Shown here: piece after piece, positions 35,458 through 43,656 of the stretch
Layout of the letters: the number at the start of each line of letters is the position of its first letter
Numbering within the stretch: the first letter of the stretch is position 1
NCBI RefSeq assembly: GCF_032490495.1
Contig: NZ_JAVYJB010000010.1
Span: 62,001 to 126,000, forward strand
From: Pilosibacter fragilis
Lineage (GTDB): Bacteria > Bacillota > Clostridia > Lachnospirales > Lachnospiraceae
Reading direction: 5' to 3'
Length of the DNA: 64,000 bases
Translations under genes and position numbers: made by a program
Notes under the pieces: generated by a model
The model's input: the letters and a program-made list of their open reading frames with translations, nothing else
Database searches by the model: none
What the model was told of the DNA's origin: nothing

Positions 35458-36396
35458 TTAATCGTTTTTTCCTCCTACGATATAATCGTAATTTCGTTCA
35501 AATACCGTGCTTAACGGAATCTGGTCCCGGAACACATCGTCCTGGGATCCGTTGATCCGGATCTGCACACGGCTCACCGTCGAGAGCTCCGCAAGGGAAT
35601 CCACGATGGAATAGATCGGAATATATGCCGCCACATCCAGAGTGCTGTTTAAAAACGCCGCGTCAAGGTTGATTGAGCAGACCGAATCATTGACGGACAC
35701 ATTCAAAAGCTTCACATCTGACGGGATCGTCGCATAATGTCCAAGCTCCTGAGGACCTTCGATCAGCTGTTCCACGATGAGGCGCTCCAGGGATGTATTG
35801 CTGTTCTGCATAACTTCCCGCTTTTCCTCCACCAGCTGGTCTCCCGCCTCATTGGCAAAATACAGCGTCAGCTCCGTCCGCTCGAAGGAGTTGACATCGC
35901 GGATGCTGTCCACAAAATCAGAGGCGGAAAGCATTCCCACCGGGTTTCCCGCAGCGTCCGTGATCGGCTGCTCCGCGCAGTAGATGCTCAGATACTCGAT
36001 ATCCGGAATCTGGGTCAGTGTTTTCGTCAGCGCCGCCCGGCACAGGATCTCCTGCACCGAATTCATCAGCGCATAGTTGGCATCTGCATATAAATACAGA
36101 ACATTCCCCTCGATCCGGTAGGTGATCTTTTCGATCCGCTCCGGCAGCGCTCTCTGACAATCGAGGTCCGCCGGCACATTTCCCATCTTATCGAGAAGTT
36201 CCCGGACCAGTGCATCCAGGTCCGTCGTCTCCGTCCGGTACTCGCTTCCAACGAGCTGGATCCCGGACGTGTTTAAATAGTAGATCGTATAGGCATTTCC
36301 GCTCTGCTCCACGGTCGTCTTTCCCGTACAGCCGCTTAAGGCGAACAGGACCGCGAAGAGGAGAAAAAACACCCGAAACATCCTAAATTTCTTCAT
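35458..36396 (-). CDS. double GerM-domain lipoprotein
   Basis: The 312-residue product has a lipoprotein signal (MKKFRMFRVFFLLFAVLFAL then SGC, Cys-23). Two successive GerM domains follow (about 30-150 and 165-300), each with the pattern YYLNTSG/LYFANEAG, LVRELL/LIVEQLIEG, and a final V.I..... segment. GerM proteins were found through Bacillus spore formation and germination. This gene lies 11 bp after a histidine kinase gene and overlaps or abuts comEC. The kinase + GerM lipoprotein pair recalls actinobacterial MtrB-LpqB, where a GerM-containing lipoprotein modulates the kinase. Confidence 0.88.
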   Translation of the reverse strand: MKKFRMFRVFFLLFAVLFALSGCTGKTTVEQSGNAYTIYYLNTSGIQLVGSEYRTETTDLDALVRELLDKMGNVPADLDCQRALPERIEKITYRIEGNVLYLYADANYALMNSVQEILCRAALTKTLTQIPDIEYLSIYCAEQPITDAAGNPVGMLSASDFVDSIRDVNSFERTELTLYFANEAGDQLVEEKREVMQNSNTSLERLIVEQLIEGPQELGHYATIPSDVKLLNVSVNDSVCSINLDAAFLNSTLDVAAYIPIYSIVDSLAELSTVSRVQIRINGSQDDVFRDQIPLSTVFERNYDYIVGGKND

Positions 36397-36407
36397 TTTT
36401 CTCCCTC

Positions 36408-37880
36408 CTACGGAATATAGATCAACGGGATCCGCACCATAAAGGTACTTCCCTCGCCCTCGACACTGTCCACACGGATCGCGCCGTGATGCATCAGGAC
36501 CACACTTTTCGTGATCGCAAGTCCAAGCCCTGTTCCGCCGGTCTCCCTGGATCTCGCCTTGTCCACGCGGTAGAAGCGTTCGAACACGCGCTCCTTAAAC
36601 TCCGCAGGAATACCGATTCCGGAATCCGCAACCTTTAAATAGAAGAACTTGTGGTCGGCATCCAGTGTGACCCGGACCCATCCGTCTTCCTTATTATATT
36701 TGACCGCATTCTCCACCAGGTTATTCACCGCCAGGGAGAATTTCACCTCGTCAATATCCGCTGAGACATCGCGCTTACTCTCGAAGATCAGCTCGATATT
36801 CCGCTTTCTGGCGATGGGACGCAGGCGTTTTAAGACCATCTCGATCAGTCCGTTGATCTGGACCTGGCAGCAGGAAAGTCCCGAGGACGCCTTGTCCATG
36901 CGGACCAGAGTCAGAAGATCGTCGATGATCTTACTCTCACGGTCGATCTCATCGGAGATATCGTGCATGAATTCCTGGTAAAGTTCCTTCGGCGTGTCCT
37001 CCATTCCCATCAGGGAATCCGCAAGGACACGGATCGACGTGATCGGAGTCTTGAGCTCATGGGAGACATTGGAAACAAACTCCTGTCTCGACTGGTCCAC
37101 GGCCTTCAGCTTCTCCAGGGTTTTATTGATGGTCTCGGAGATCTGCTTTGTCTCCCGGTACGCCTCCTCATTGACATCCTCATCCAGGTTTCCCTCACCT
37201 ACACGCCGGATCGACGCGATCAGGCTTCCAAAGGGCTTCATGATAAAATGGACCGAGAGGACCGCAAGGATCAGCAGGATCACGAAGATCATCATCTCGT
37301 ACAGGGATGCCTTATCATTCAGACTGTCCTCCAGACTGTACATGCTCTCCGTCGACGCTGTCACGATCATCACGCCCGCAGTCTTTCCCGTTGTGATGGT
37401 TCCCGTCTCCTGCTCAAACTCCGGAATTGGGATTGCCAGGACGAAATAGTGTTTCAGGCTGTCATACCGGCTCGTATTCTCACCCTGGAAGCACCTGATC
37501 ACCTCATTGGAAATCAATGTCTTTCCCTTCGAGAGAGAAAACGTATCCTCTACGATCTTAAACCCGGAGTTTACGATCAGGATCCGTCCACTGAAGATAT
37601 CCGAGAGCAGGGAGAGCTCCGTATCGATGGCGGCGTTGTCCACCACCGAGTTTGTGAGATATCCAGTTCTTGACATCTTATTGCTCAGGATCTGACACTG
37701 ATTCTGGACATCAATGATCCGGCGCTCCACCTGACTCTGTCTTGAGGAACTGGCAAGGATCCGGCTCTCCACGAGAAGCGGGATCATACAGAACATCACC
37801 ATCAGGATGATCAGGGGAACCTTGACGCTCGGCGTATGCTTCCGGTAAATTTTCCGGATCCTTTCCCTAATTTTTCTCAT
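36408..37880 (-). CDS. membrane sensor histidine kinase (HAMP-HisKA-HATPase)
   Basis: The 490-residue kinase has a first helix (about 20-40), an outer sensor region to about 190, a second helix (about 193-215), HAMP (215-265), HisKA with FVSNVSHELKTP (phosphorylated His near 274), and the ATP domain. That domain shows NLVENAVKYN (N box), DSGIGIP (G1) and GTGLGLAIT (G2). It resembles PhoR/ResE-type kinases. No response-regulator gene stands beside it in the window, so its partner is elsewhere. It overlaps degV by 14 bp and is followed closely by the GerM lipoprotein. Confidence 0.93.
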   Translation of the reverse strand: MRKIRERIRKIYRKHTPSVKVPLIILMVMFCMIPLLVESRILASSSRQSQVERRIIDVQNQCQILSNKMSRTGYLTNSVVDNAAIDTELSLLSDIFSGRILIVNSGFKIVEDTFSLSKGKTLISNEVIRCFQGENTSRYDSLKHYFVLAIPIPEFEQETGTITTGKTAGVMIVTASTESMYSLEDSLNDKASLYEMMIFVILLILAVLSVHFIMKPFGSLIASIRRVGEGNLDEDVNEEAYRETKQISETINKTLEKLKAVDQSRQEFVSNVSHELKTPITSIRVLADSLMGMEDTPKELYQEFMHDISDEIDRESKIIDDLLTLVRMDKASSGLSCCQVQINGLIEMVLKRLRPIARKRNIELIFESKRDVSADIDEVKFSLAVNNLVENAVKYNKEDGWVRVTLDADHKFFYLKVADSGIGIPAEFKERVFERFYRVDKARSRETGGTGLGLAITKSVVLMHHGAIRVDSVEGEGSTFMVRIPLIYIP

Positions 37881-38751
37881 GTTCCTCTTCCATCTTTCTC
37901 GTTGCCGTCACAGCAAGGCTGCCCGGTCCGATATGGCACGCGATGCTTAAGGAAAGCGGTGCCATGTATACATCAGCATTCGGGAAGCGCTCTTCGACCT
38001 CTTTCTTAAACTCCAGCGCTGCTTCCTCGTTGTCGGTGTGGGCGATTGCCAGATGGCAGTTTCTGCACTCACTGTCGTGAAGCCTCCCGTCCAGCTCTTT
38101 CTGGATCGCGTTCATCATCATGGTCTTTGCCTGCTTCATGGTACGGGCTTTCGCGAAGGAATCAAGCTTTTCACCTAAAATGATCAGCACTGGCTTGATT
38201 TTTAAAAGTGTGCCGAGAGCCGCTGCAGCCGGTGTGATCCGGCCGCCCTTTTTCAGGTATTTTAAGGTATCGACGGTGATGAAGATGACGGAATCAGCCG
38301 CAGTCTTCTCCAGGCGCTTCTTGATCTGCGTTCCGTCCATCCCCATAGCTGCCAGCATCTGCGCGTCCTTTACAGACTGATACTGGGTCACGGAGATCCG
38401 TCGATTGTCAACGACGAACACTTTTCCCTCGTACTCATCCTCTCCCGCCAGCATCATCGCTGTGGAGCAGGATCCGGAAAGTCCGGAGGACATCGGGATA
38501 TGGATGATCTGGTCATACTCTTTTAAGAGCTTGTCCCACATCTTCAGGATGGAATCTGGTGTGGGCTGGGAGGTAGCGATATCAGCATTGTCCTTTAATC
38601 TCTGGTAGAACTGCTCCCGTGTCAGTGTGATATCTTCGTAATATGTTTCTCCATCTATCATAAACGGCATTGGCAGAACCGCAACTCCCATCTCTTTTGC
38701 CTGAGCCTGGGTGATTCCGCTGTTGCTGTCTGTTACAACTGCAATTTTCAT
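37867..38751 (-). CDS. DegV-family fatty-acid-binding protein
   Basis: The 294-residue protein has the DegV layout: MKIAVVTDSNSGITQAQAKE at the start, ATSQPTPDSI near 60, HIPMSSGLSGSCSTAM near 85 and the EDD-like second half (LKYLKKGGRITPAAAALGTL split over residues 155-174). DegV proteins bind one fatty acid and in many Firmicutes act as FakB, handing it to the kinase FakA for phosphorylation. fakA is not in this window. It is the first gene of a set with the kinase, GerM lipoprotein and comEC. Confidence 0.93.
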   Translation of the reverse strand: MKIAVVTDSNSGITQAQAKEMGVAVLPMPFMIDGETYYEDITLTREQFYQRLKDNADIATSQPTPDSILKMWDKLLKEYDQIIHIPMSSGLSGSCSTAMMLAGEDEYEGKVFVVDNRRISVTQYQSVKDAQMLAAMGMDGTQIKKRLEKTAADSVIFITVDTLKYLKKGGRITPAAAALGTLLKIKPVLIILGEKLDSFAKARTMKQAKTMMMNAIQKELDGRLHDSECRNCHLAIAHTDNEEAALEFKKEVEERFPNADVYMAPLSLSIACHIGPGSLAVTATRKMEEEHEKN

Positions 38752-38883
38752 ACAAAACTGCCCCTTTCTGTTTCTCTTTCGTCCGCCCTCTTTCTCTCCA
38801 TTCCATACGGACAGGACTCGCTCCTATTTTAACCGATTTCCTACCTAAATGGAAGTGCAAAACTGCCCAAACTGTGGACGAAA

Positions 38884-39040
38884 TAGAAAATTTATGATAT
38901 GCTGAGCAGTAAGTGAGTGAAAAACATGCTCGCATGTTTGGCACGAGCGGCGAAGCGGATTACGGCAGCCGCAAAGCAGCGCTTAGTGTGAAAGCGCAGA
39001 CCGTAATATGCAATGTATTTTTAATATGGGGGTACAGATT
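38884..39040 (+). ncRNA. structured leader of the zinc-ribbon gene (candidate)
   Basis: In the leader, AAACATGC/GCATGTTT (38922-38939) is a perfect 8-bp stem with a 2-nt loop. ATTACGG (38959-38965) pairs with CCGTAAT (39001-39007), enclosing a further GCGCTT...AAGCGC stem. The second structure ends about 25 nt before the ribosome binding site. No known riboswitch consensus was recognised. Confidence 0.35.
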
Positions 39041-39754
39041 ATGCCTTATTGTCCGAAATGCGATATGGAATTTGTCGAGGGAATCAAAGTCTGCAGCGAT
39101 TGCGGCGGTCCCCTCGTGGAATCAAAAGAAGTGGCGGAAGCCATGAAAAAGAAGGAACAGGAAGAACAGCTTGCCGCCATGGCGCAGGAGATGGATCCGT
39201 TTTCCGGTGAAGGGACTGATACGGAGTTCTCCGGGGATAATCCACCCGAGAAGTCTTCCCCGGCCGCTGAGCCGGTCCACGCCTACGTGGATAAGGGCCA
39301 GCGCTACGATGACATGAGTTCCTCCGCATCCGCGTTCTTCTTAGTCGGCGGGGTACTTGCCATCGGCGCGGCACTCTGCCTTCTGGGAATTTTCCATCTC
39401 CCAATGGCAGGATTCCAGAAATATATGTTTGAGGGCGTTCTCGTTGTTCTCGCCATCGGCAGCTTTGTCGTTGCAGTCTCCTCAAGGAAGCGCGCTGCCG
39501 AGTTAAAGGTGGAAGCCGACGATGAAAAACGCCAGACCCAGGAGATCATCGATTGGTTCTTAAAGAATTACTCCGCAAAAGAGCTGGATGAGCAGCTTCT
39601 GATGGAAGACCCGGACCTCTCCGGCGAGGAACTGAGTCTCAAGCGCTTCGAGCTGATCCAGGATTTCCTCATCACCGGCCGCGACATCCCTGACCAGTCC
39701 TATGCGGATTCGCTCTGTGAGACGCTGTATACGAAGCTATACGATCAGGAATAA
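39041..39754 (+). CDS. zinc-ribbon membrane protein of unknown function
   Basis: The 237-residue protein starts MPYCPKCDMEF and continues EGIKVCSDCGG: a rubredoxin-like CxxC-x12-CxxC zinc ribbon. A Glu/Lys/Pro-rich acidic stretch (about 30-85) follows, then two membrane helices (about 95-118 and 128-148, ending RKRA), and an acidic helical C-terminus. It is probably an inner-membrane protein with the ribbon in the cytoplasm. ATG 39041 has GGGGGT 8 nt upstream; an earlier in-frame ATG at 39008 does not. It stands alone on the plus strand with a structured leader. Function unknown. Confidence 0.75.
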   Translation: MPYCPKCDMEFVEGIKVCSDCGGPLVESKEVAEAMKKKEQEEQLAAMAQEMDPFSGEGTDTEFSGDNPPEKSSPAAEPVHAYVDKGQRYDDMSSSASAFFLVGGVLAIGAALCLLGIFHLPMAGFQKYMFEGVLVVLAIGSFVVAVSSRKRAAELKVEADDEKRQTQEIIDWFLKNYSAKELDEQLLMEDPDLSGEELSLKRFELIQDFLITGRDIPDQSYADSLCETLYTKLYDQE

Positions 39755-39763
39755 TTCTCAATT

Positions 39764-39892
39764 GGTAACTATTCAGTCCCTTCATAGTTACGTGCAAAAA
39801 TCCCATCAGCTTCGCTGATGGGATTTTTGCCTTCCAGCCTATGTTTTCTTACGGTCAGCGCAGCAAGCGCGCAGACCTACTGAACAGTTACC
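39764..39892 (+). repeat. 129-bp MITE-like palindromic element, copy 1
   Basis: The element is bounded by near-perfect terminal inverted repeats, GGTAACTATTCAGT and ACTGAACAGTTACC. Inside are a terminator-like hairpin (AAAAATCCCATCAGC ... GCTGATGGGATTTTT) and a segment CTTACGGTCAGCGCAGC. It follows the zinc-ribbon gene directly. A second copy lies inverted at 42068-42201. Confidence 0.85.
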
Positions 39893-39903
39893 TCAATTGT
39901 ACA

Positions 39904-39954
39904 TAAAAGACTGTCTGACCGATGAACCTGATTCATCAGCCGGGCAGTCTTTTT
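39904..39954. terminator. terminator after sigE
   Basis: AAAAGACTGTC... pairs with ...GGGCAGTCTTTTT, with further inner pairing (GATGAA/TTCATC). T-runs exist in both directions, so it serves sigE and the opposing zinc-ribbon gene. Confidence 0.8.
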
Positions 39955-39961
39955 AATTTTC

Positions 39962-40708
39962 TTATTCAAATTTCACGATTTCCTTCTTCAGCCTCATCAT
40001 GATCTTCTTCTCCAACCTCGAAATATATGACTGGGAGATCCCCATGAGATCCGCCACCTCTTTCTGCGTCATCTCCGCCCCATCCCGGCGCTTCAGACCA
40101 TAGCGCAGCTCCACGATTTTTCTCTCCCTCGGGCTTAAGCGGCTCACCGCATTCTTAAGAAGGTCTTTTTCCACCTCATCCTCCATGTCTTTATAGATCA
40201 CATCCTCCTCCGTCCCGAGAATATCCGACAGCAGAAGCTCATTCCCGTCCCAGTCCACGTTTAACGGCTCATCGATGGAAACCTCAAGCTTCATCTTGCT
40301 GGTCCTACGAAGATACATCAGGATCTCATTCTCAATACATCTGGACGCATAGGTCGCCAGCTTGATATTTTTCGTCGGGTTAAAGGTGTTGATGGCCTTG
40401 ATGAGTCCAATGGTCCCGATGGAGATCAGGTCCTCTACGCCAACGCTGGTATTGTCAAATTTCTTTGCTATGTAGACAACCAGGCGGAGATTGTGCTCGA
40501 TCAACTCTGCCTTTGCCTCTTTCTCCTCTTCGGTTCCAAACTTATTTAACGCCTCAGTCTCCTCCTTCAGTGACAGCGGAGCCGGAAGAATATCCGCACC
40601 TCCAATATAATGGATCTCCCCCCGCTCCGGACGAATCATCGTGCGGAACCCCATCACTTTTTTGAGGCGGAACCGGTTTGGCATAGAAATTCTCATAATC
40701 ATACTCAT
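39962..40708 (-). CDS. sigE: sporulation sigma factor SigE
   Basis: This 248-residue sigma factor has an N-terminal pro-region ending around EIHYIGGADILPAPLSLKEE, the type of site cut in pro-SigE. Region 2 follows (EHNLRLVVYIAKKF, then VEDLISIGTIGLIKA, with the -10-contacting TYASRCIENEILMYLR). Region 4 has LSPRERKIVELRYGL and a final helix-turn-helix (TQKEVADLMGISQSYISRLE). It directs mother-cell transcription after asymmetric division. The processing protease SpoIIGA is encoded just upstream, which separates it from SigK. Confidence 0.97.
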   Translation of the reverse strand: MSMIMRISMPNRFRLKKVMGFRTMIRPERGEIHYIGGADILPAPLSLKEETEALNKFGTEEEKEAKAELIEHNLRLVVYIAKKFDNTSVGVEDLISIGTIGLIKAINTFNPTKNIKLATYASRCIENEILMYLRRTSKMKLEVSIDEPLNVDWDGNELLLSDILGTEEDVIYKDMEDEVEKDLLKNAVSRLSPRERKIVELRYGLKRRDGAEMTQKEVADLMGISQSYISRLEKKIMMRLKKEIVKFE

Positions 40709-40777
40709 TCTCTCCTTTTTCTAACTGTTAGTCACCTTCACAGTTATTTTTTCACACATCGTCGTTCAGACTTCATG

Positions 40778-41686
40778 TCAATCCCCTATTGCCACAGGCA
40801 CATTTTCCCCTGACACCAGACACTCCGGCAGTATCATCGTAAAATCCTTCCCGAAAAACAGAGGTTCCTTCGAAATCGCCACGATCGGACGCTCGATCCG
40901 GATACTCCCGCACTCTTCGGACATGACCTCCATCCGGTCAAAGAGAACTCCCGGCAGCATTCCATTTTCCGTTCCGACAGCCCGGTATGGGATCATAAGG
41001 ACTCCCGCCTTCTCGCCTAAGAACTCTTTCGCATCCGCCGCCGCGATAATGCTCACCGGCTTTCCCGTCACAGGCTCCACGAGCCGATTCCCTGAATCCG
41101 CCATCGCCGTGAACTCCTTCGACTTTTCATTTAAGAAAAGACGGACCTGATACCGTGTTTTCCCGATCATCGGCCGCCTCACAAGAGCTACCGCCAAGAA
41201 ACGAACTCCCATACAGAAAAATCCCATAAACATCAGACTTTTCCAGCCTGTAAGAAAACACCGCTCCCGCAGAATCGCCAGCCCACTCTGCAAAATCCCT
41301 GCGGATAAGACCAGGACTCCCAGTTCCTTCCCGCGCCACTTCAAAACTTTCATCCAGGAATCTCCTCTATCTGCAGAAGCATTCCTTTTCTCCTGGCGCA
41401 TGGTCTGTTTTCCCGGAAAAGCGATCCAGATCATCAAAAATCCTGTCACCAGCAGTTTCCAAACTTCCCATATCCCAGCGAATACCGGCTGTCCGCCTGC
41501 AGGACATCTTCCCATAAGTTCCAGATAAACGCTTCCAGTACTGCAGAGTCCCCCGGCGATCCCGGCGCCCAGAAGTCTCAAGGCCTCTGCCCGCCTTCTC
41601 ATAAGCACCGCCGCCAGCCATAAGATCAAAACATCCCGGTACACCTCCTCCAGAAAAAAGAGATCGGCGTACCAATCATACTCCAC
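40778..41686 (-). CDS. spoIIGA: sigma-E processing peptidase SpoIIGA
   Basis: The 302-residue protein has an N-terminal half of about five membrane helices and a C-terminal aspartic-protease domain with MADSGNRLVEPVTGKPVSII at about residues 190-209; the DSGN aspartate is the expected catalytic residue. It cleaves the pro-region of SigE after a signal from the forespore. I place the start at GTG 41686, 7 nt after AAAGGAGG; the longer frame from 41764 would begin inside the promoter. It precedes sigE by 69 bp, the standard spoIIG operon. Confidence 0.93.
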   Translation of the reverse strand: MEYDWYADLFFLEEVYRDVLILWLAAVLMRRRAEALRLLGAGIAGGLCSTGSVYLELMGRCPAGGQPVFAGIWEVWKLLVTGFLMIWIAFPGKQTMRQEKRNASADRGDSWMKVLKWRGKELGVLVLSAGILQSGLAILRERCFLTGWKSLMFMGFFCMGVRFLAVALVRRPMIGKTRYQVRLFLNEKSKEFTAMADSGNRLVEPVTGKPVSIIAAADAKEFLGEKAGVLMIPYRAVGTENGMLPGVLFDRMEVMSEECGSIRIERPIVAISKEPLFFGKDFTMILPECLVSGENVPVAIGD

Positions 41687-41731
41687 CGGACTTCCTCCTT
41701 TCCCTGGCATCCCTTTCTGATGTTTTCCCAT

Positions 41732-41764
41732 AGTATACCTGTCTTTCTCTCCAGAATTTGTCAA
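41732..41764 (-). promoter_or_regulatory. spoIIG-type promoter with long spacer and overlapping 0A box
   Basis: On the minus strand TTGACA (41759-41764) and TATACT (41732-41737) are separated by 21 bp, about 45 bp before spoIIGA. The plus strand reads TTTGTCAAA at 41757-41765, an exact match to the Spo0A box TTTGTCRAA, overlapping the -35. In B. subtilis the spoIIG promoter is known for sigma-A hexamers set too far apart (22 bp) and for Spo0A~P binding at the -35, so this looks like the same device. Confidence 0.75.
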
Positions 41765-41960
41765 AGCAGGGACGAGAAATTTGAAAACCCATCGGGTCGT
41801 TTTAACAGAATCTCTCCTGTTTTTTCATGAAGATCAGAGATTTCCGCAGACATTTGTGGAATACACGAAAAAAGAAGAACAAAAAGAGAGCAGATCTGGA
41901 CAATTTTTGTCGCGATCTGCGGTGAAATTTCAGAAATATTTCGCGCGAGTGCGCATCATT

Positions 41961-42049
41961 GGCACGTTAGTGCCTTTTGTGTAATAGGGAATTCCTCGGA
42001 ATTTCCTATTACACAAAAAGACCTGGAAAAGATTTCTCTCTTCCAGGTC
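41961..42049 (-). terminator. three stacked hairpins after ftsZ
   Basis: From right to left: GACCTGGAA/TTCCAGGTC (42020-42049) with TTTTT on the minus strand is the ftsZ terminator. Its T-run is shared with an extremely long stem of 21-bp arms and 2-nt loop (41975-42018; GTGTAATAGGG.../...CCTATTACAC). Then GGCAC-gtta-GTGCC (41961-41974). The set separates ftsZ from the spoIIG operon. Confidence 0.85.
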
Positions 42050-42067
42050 TCAATATGTTCATAAATT

Positions 42068-42201
42068 GTAACTGTTCAATAGGTCTGCGCACTTGCTGCG
42101 CTGACCGTAAGAAAACATAGGCTGGAAGGCAAAAATCCCATCAGCGAAGCTGATCTGGAATGGATTTTTGCACGTAACTATGAAGGTACTGAATAGTTAC
42201 C
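42068..42201 (-). repeat. 134-bp MITE-like palindromic element, copy 2 (inverted)
   Basis: The reverse complement matches copy 1 at 39764 almost throughout: GGTAACTATTCAGTACC, the TTCATAGTTACGTGCAAAAA stretch, the ATCAGCTTCGCTGAT hairpin, TTTTCTTACGGTCAGCGCAG, and an end in GAACAGTTAC. The hairpin has a small insertion relative to copy 1. It lies just after ftsZ. Confidence 0.85.
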
Positions 42202-42241
42202 ATAAATTAAATTCCAATACGGCTTGTCCGTCCTCAGAATC

Positions 42242-43438
42242 TTATCTGCGGTTCTTTAAGAAATCCGGGATATTGATCTGGGTCTCGCCGCGCTGTGCCG
42301 GACGGTAAACCGGGGCATTTCCAGTCGGGATGTTGTACTTCGGTGCGGAAGTCTCTGTTGTAGCTGCTGCCTCAGACGGAGTCTTTACGGACGGAGCAGT
42401 TCTCTGAACCGGGGCCTGCTGAGCCGGTACCTTTGTCTTGTAGTTTGTGAAATCCTTCATTGCGCGCTCAACCGGTGTGTTTGCACCGTGTGCGTCAAGG
42501 CCTGTAGCGATAACTGTGATCGTTACCTCGTCCTCCGCATTCTCATCGTACATAGCGCCGAAGATGATGTTAGCGTCATCGCCTGCAAGCTCCTGAACAT
42601 AGCCAGCAGCCTCGTTTGCCTCGATCAGGCTGATGTCGCCGGAAATGTTGATGATAACGTGGGAAGCACCCTCGATGGTTGTCTCAAGAAGCGGGCTGGA
42701 TACAGCCTGCTTAACAGCCTCAAGTGCCTTCTCGTCGCCCTTCGCCTTACCAATACCGATATGAGCGATGCCCTTATCTGTCATAACAGTCTGAACATCA
42801 GCGAAGTCAAGGTTGATAAGACCCGGAACATTGATCAGGTCTGTGATTCCCTGTACTGCCTGAAGAAGAACCTCATCGGCTTTCTTTAATGCATCCGGCA
42901 TGGTTGTCCGTCTGTCAACGATCTCAAGGAGACGGTCGTTTGGGATCACGATCAGAGTATCCACTGCGTTCTTTAAGTTCTCGATTCCCTTTAACGCGTT
43001 GTTCATTCTCTGTCTGGCTTCGAAGCGGAACGGCTTTGTTACAACGCCGACTGTAAGAATTCCCATGTCTTTTGCGATCTGAGCGATCACCGGAGCTGCA
43101 CCGGTACCGGTTCCGCCTCCCATACCACAGGTAACGAATACCATATCTGCGCCCTTAAGTGCCTGGGAGATTTCCTCCTGGCTCTCCTCAGCTGCCTTCT
43201 CGCCGATCTCCGGCTTTGCGCCTGCGCCGAGTCCCTTTGTGAGCTTCTCACCGATCTGCATGGCAGTCGGAGCTTTACAGAACTGAAGCGCCTGTTTATC
43301 TGTGTTGATACCGATAAACTCAACGCCCATAATATTTTCTTCTACCATGCGGTTTACCGCGTTATTTCCGGCACCGCCGACACCGATCACAAGAATTCTT
43401 GCGGCATTCTCTGCCTCGTTTATCTTAATCTCTAACAA
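42242..43438 (-). CDS. ftsZ: cell division protein FtsZ
   Basis: The 398-residue tubulin homologue shows GVGGAGNNAVNRM near residue 20, the signature GGGTGTGAAP near 107, the NLDFADV segment near 208 and a variable Ala/Thr/Gln/Pro-rich linker (about 325-380). The conserved C-terminal tail is INIPDFLKNRR, which in other bacteria binds FtsA and SepF. It polymerises with GTP into the division ring. ftsQ is upstream; no ftsA is present between them. It has its own terminator. Confidence 0.98.
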   Translation of the reverse strand: MLEIKINEAENAARILVIGVGGAGNNAVNRMVEENIMGVEFIGINTDKQALQFCKAPTAMQIGEKLTKGLGAGAKPEIGEKAAEESQEEISQALKGADMVFVTCGMGGGTGTGAAPVIAQIAKDMGILTVGVVTKPFRFEARQRMNNALKGIENLKNAVDTLIVIPNDRLLEIVDRRTTMPDALKKADEVLLQAVQGITDLINVPGLINLDFADVQTVMTDKGIAHIGIGKAKGDEKALEAVKQAVSSPLLETTIEGASHVIINISGDISLIEANEAAGYVQELAGDDANIIFGAMYDENAEDEVTITVIATGLDAHGANTPVERAMKDFTNYKTKVPAQQAPVQRTAPSVKTPSEAAATTETSAPKYNIPTGNAPVYRPAQRGETQINIPDFLKNRR

Positions 43439-43601
43439 GAATGTCTCCTCCTTTAATATCTATCAATCTATTACATCTGTATTAGCATGGTCATAAAAAT
43501 CCCAAGTTAATCTAACATATATCATATTTGATTTTTTGAAAAATATCAACCTTAAATTTATGGTTTTTTTGAAAAAAACACTGATTTTCCGCTGTCCCCG
43601 G

Positions 43602-43655
43602 CCTAAGCTTTCTTACGGTCAGCGCAGCAAGTGCGCAGACCTGATGAATCGTTAC
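43602..43655 (+). repeat. partial third copy of the 129-bp element
   Basis: CTTTCTTACGGTCAGCGCAG continues into CAAGTGCGCAGACCTGATGAATCGTTAC, matching the right-hand half of copy 1 (CTTACGGTCAGCGC ... ACCTACTGAACAGTTACC). It ends at the ftsQ stop codon. The left half is absent. Confidence 0.75.
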
Positions 43656-43656
43656 T

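Noticed and set aside
36963..37673. 236-codon plus-strand frame opposite the histidine kinase
   Set aside because: Composition of a reversed coding frame; the kinase on the other strand has all catalytic motifs.
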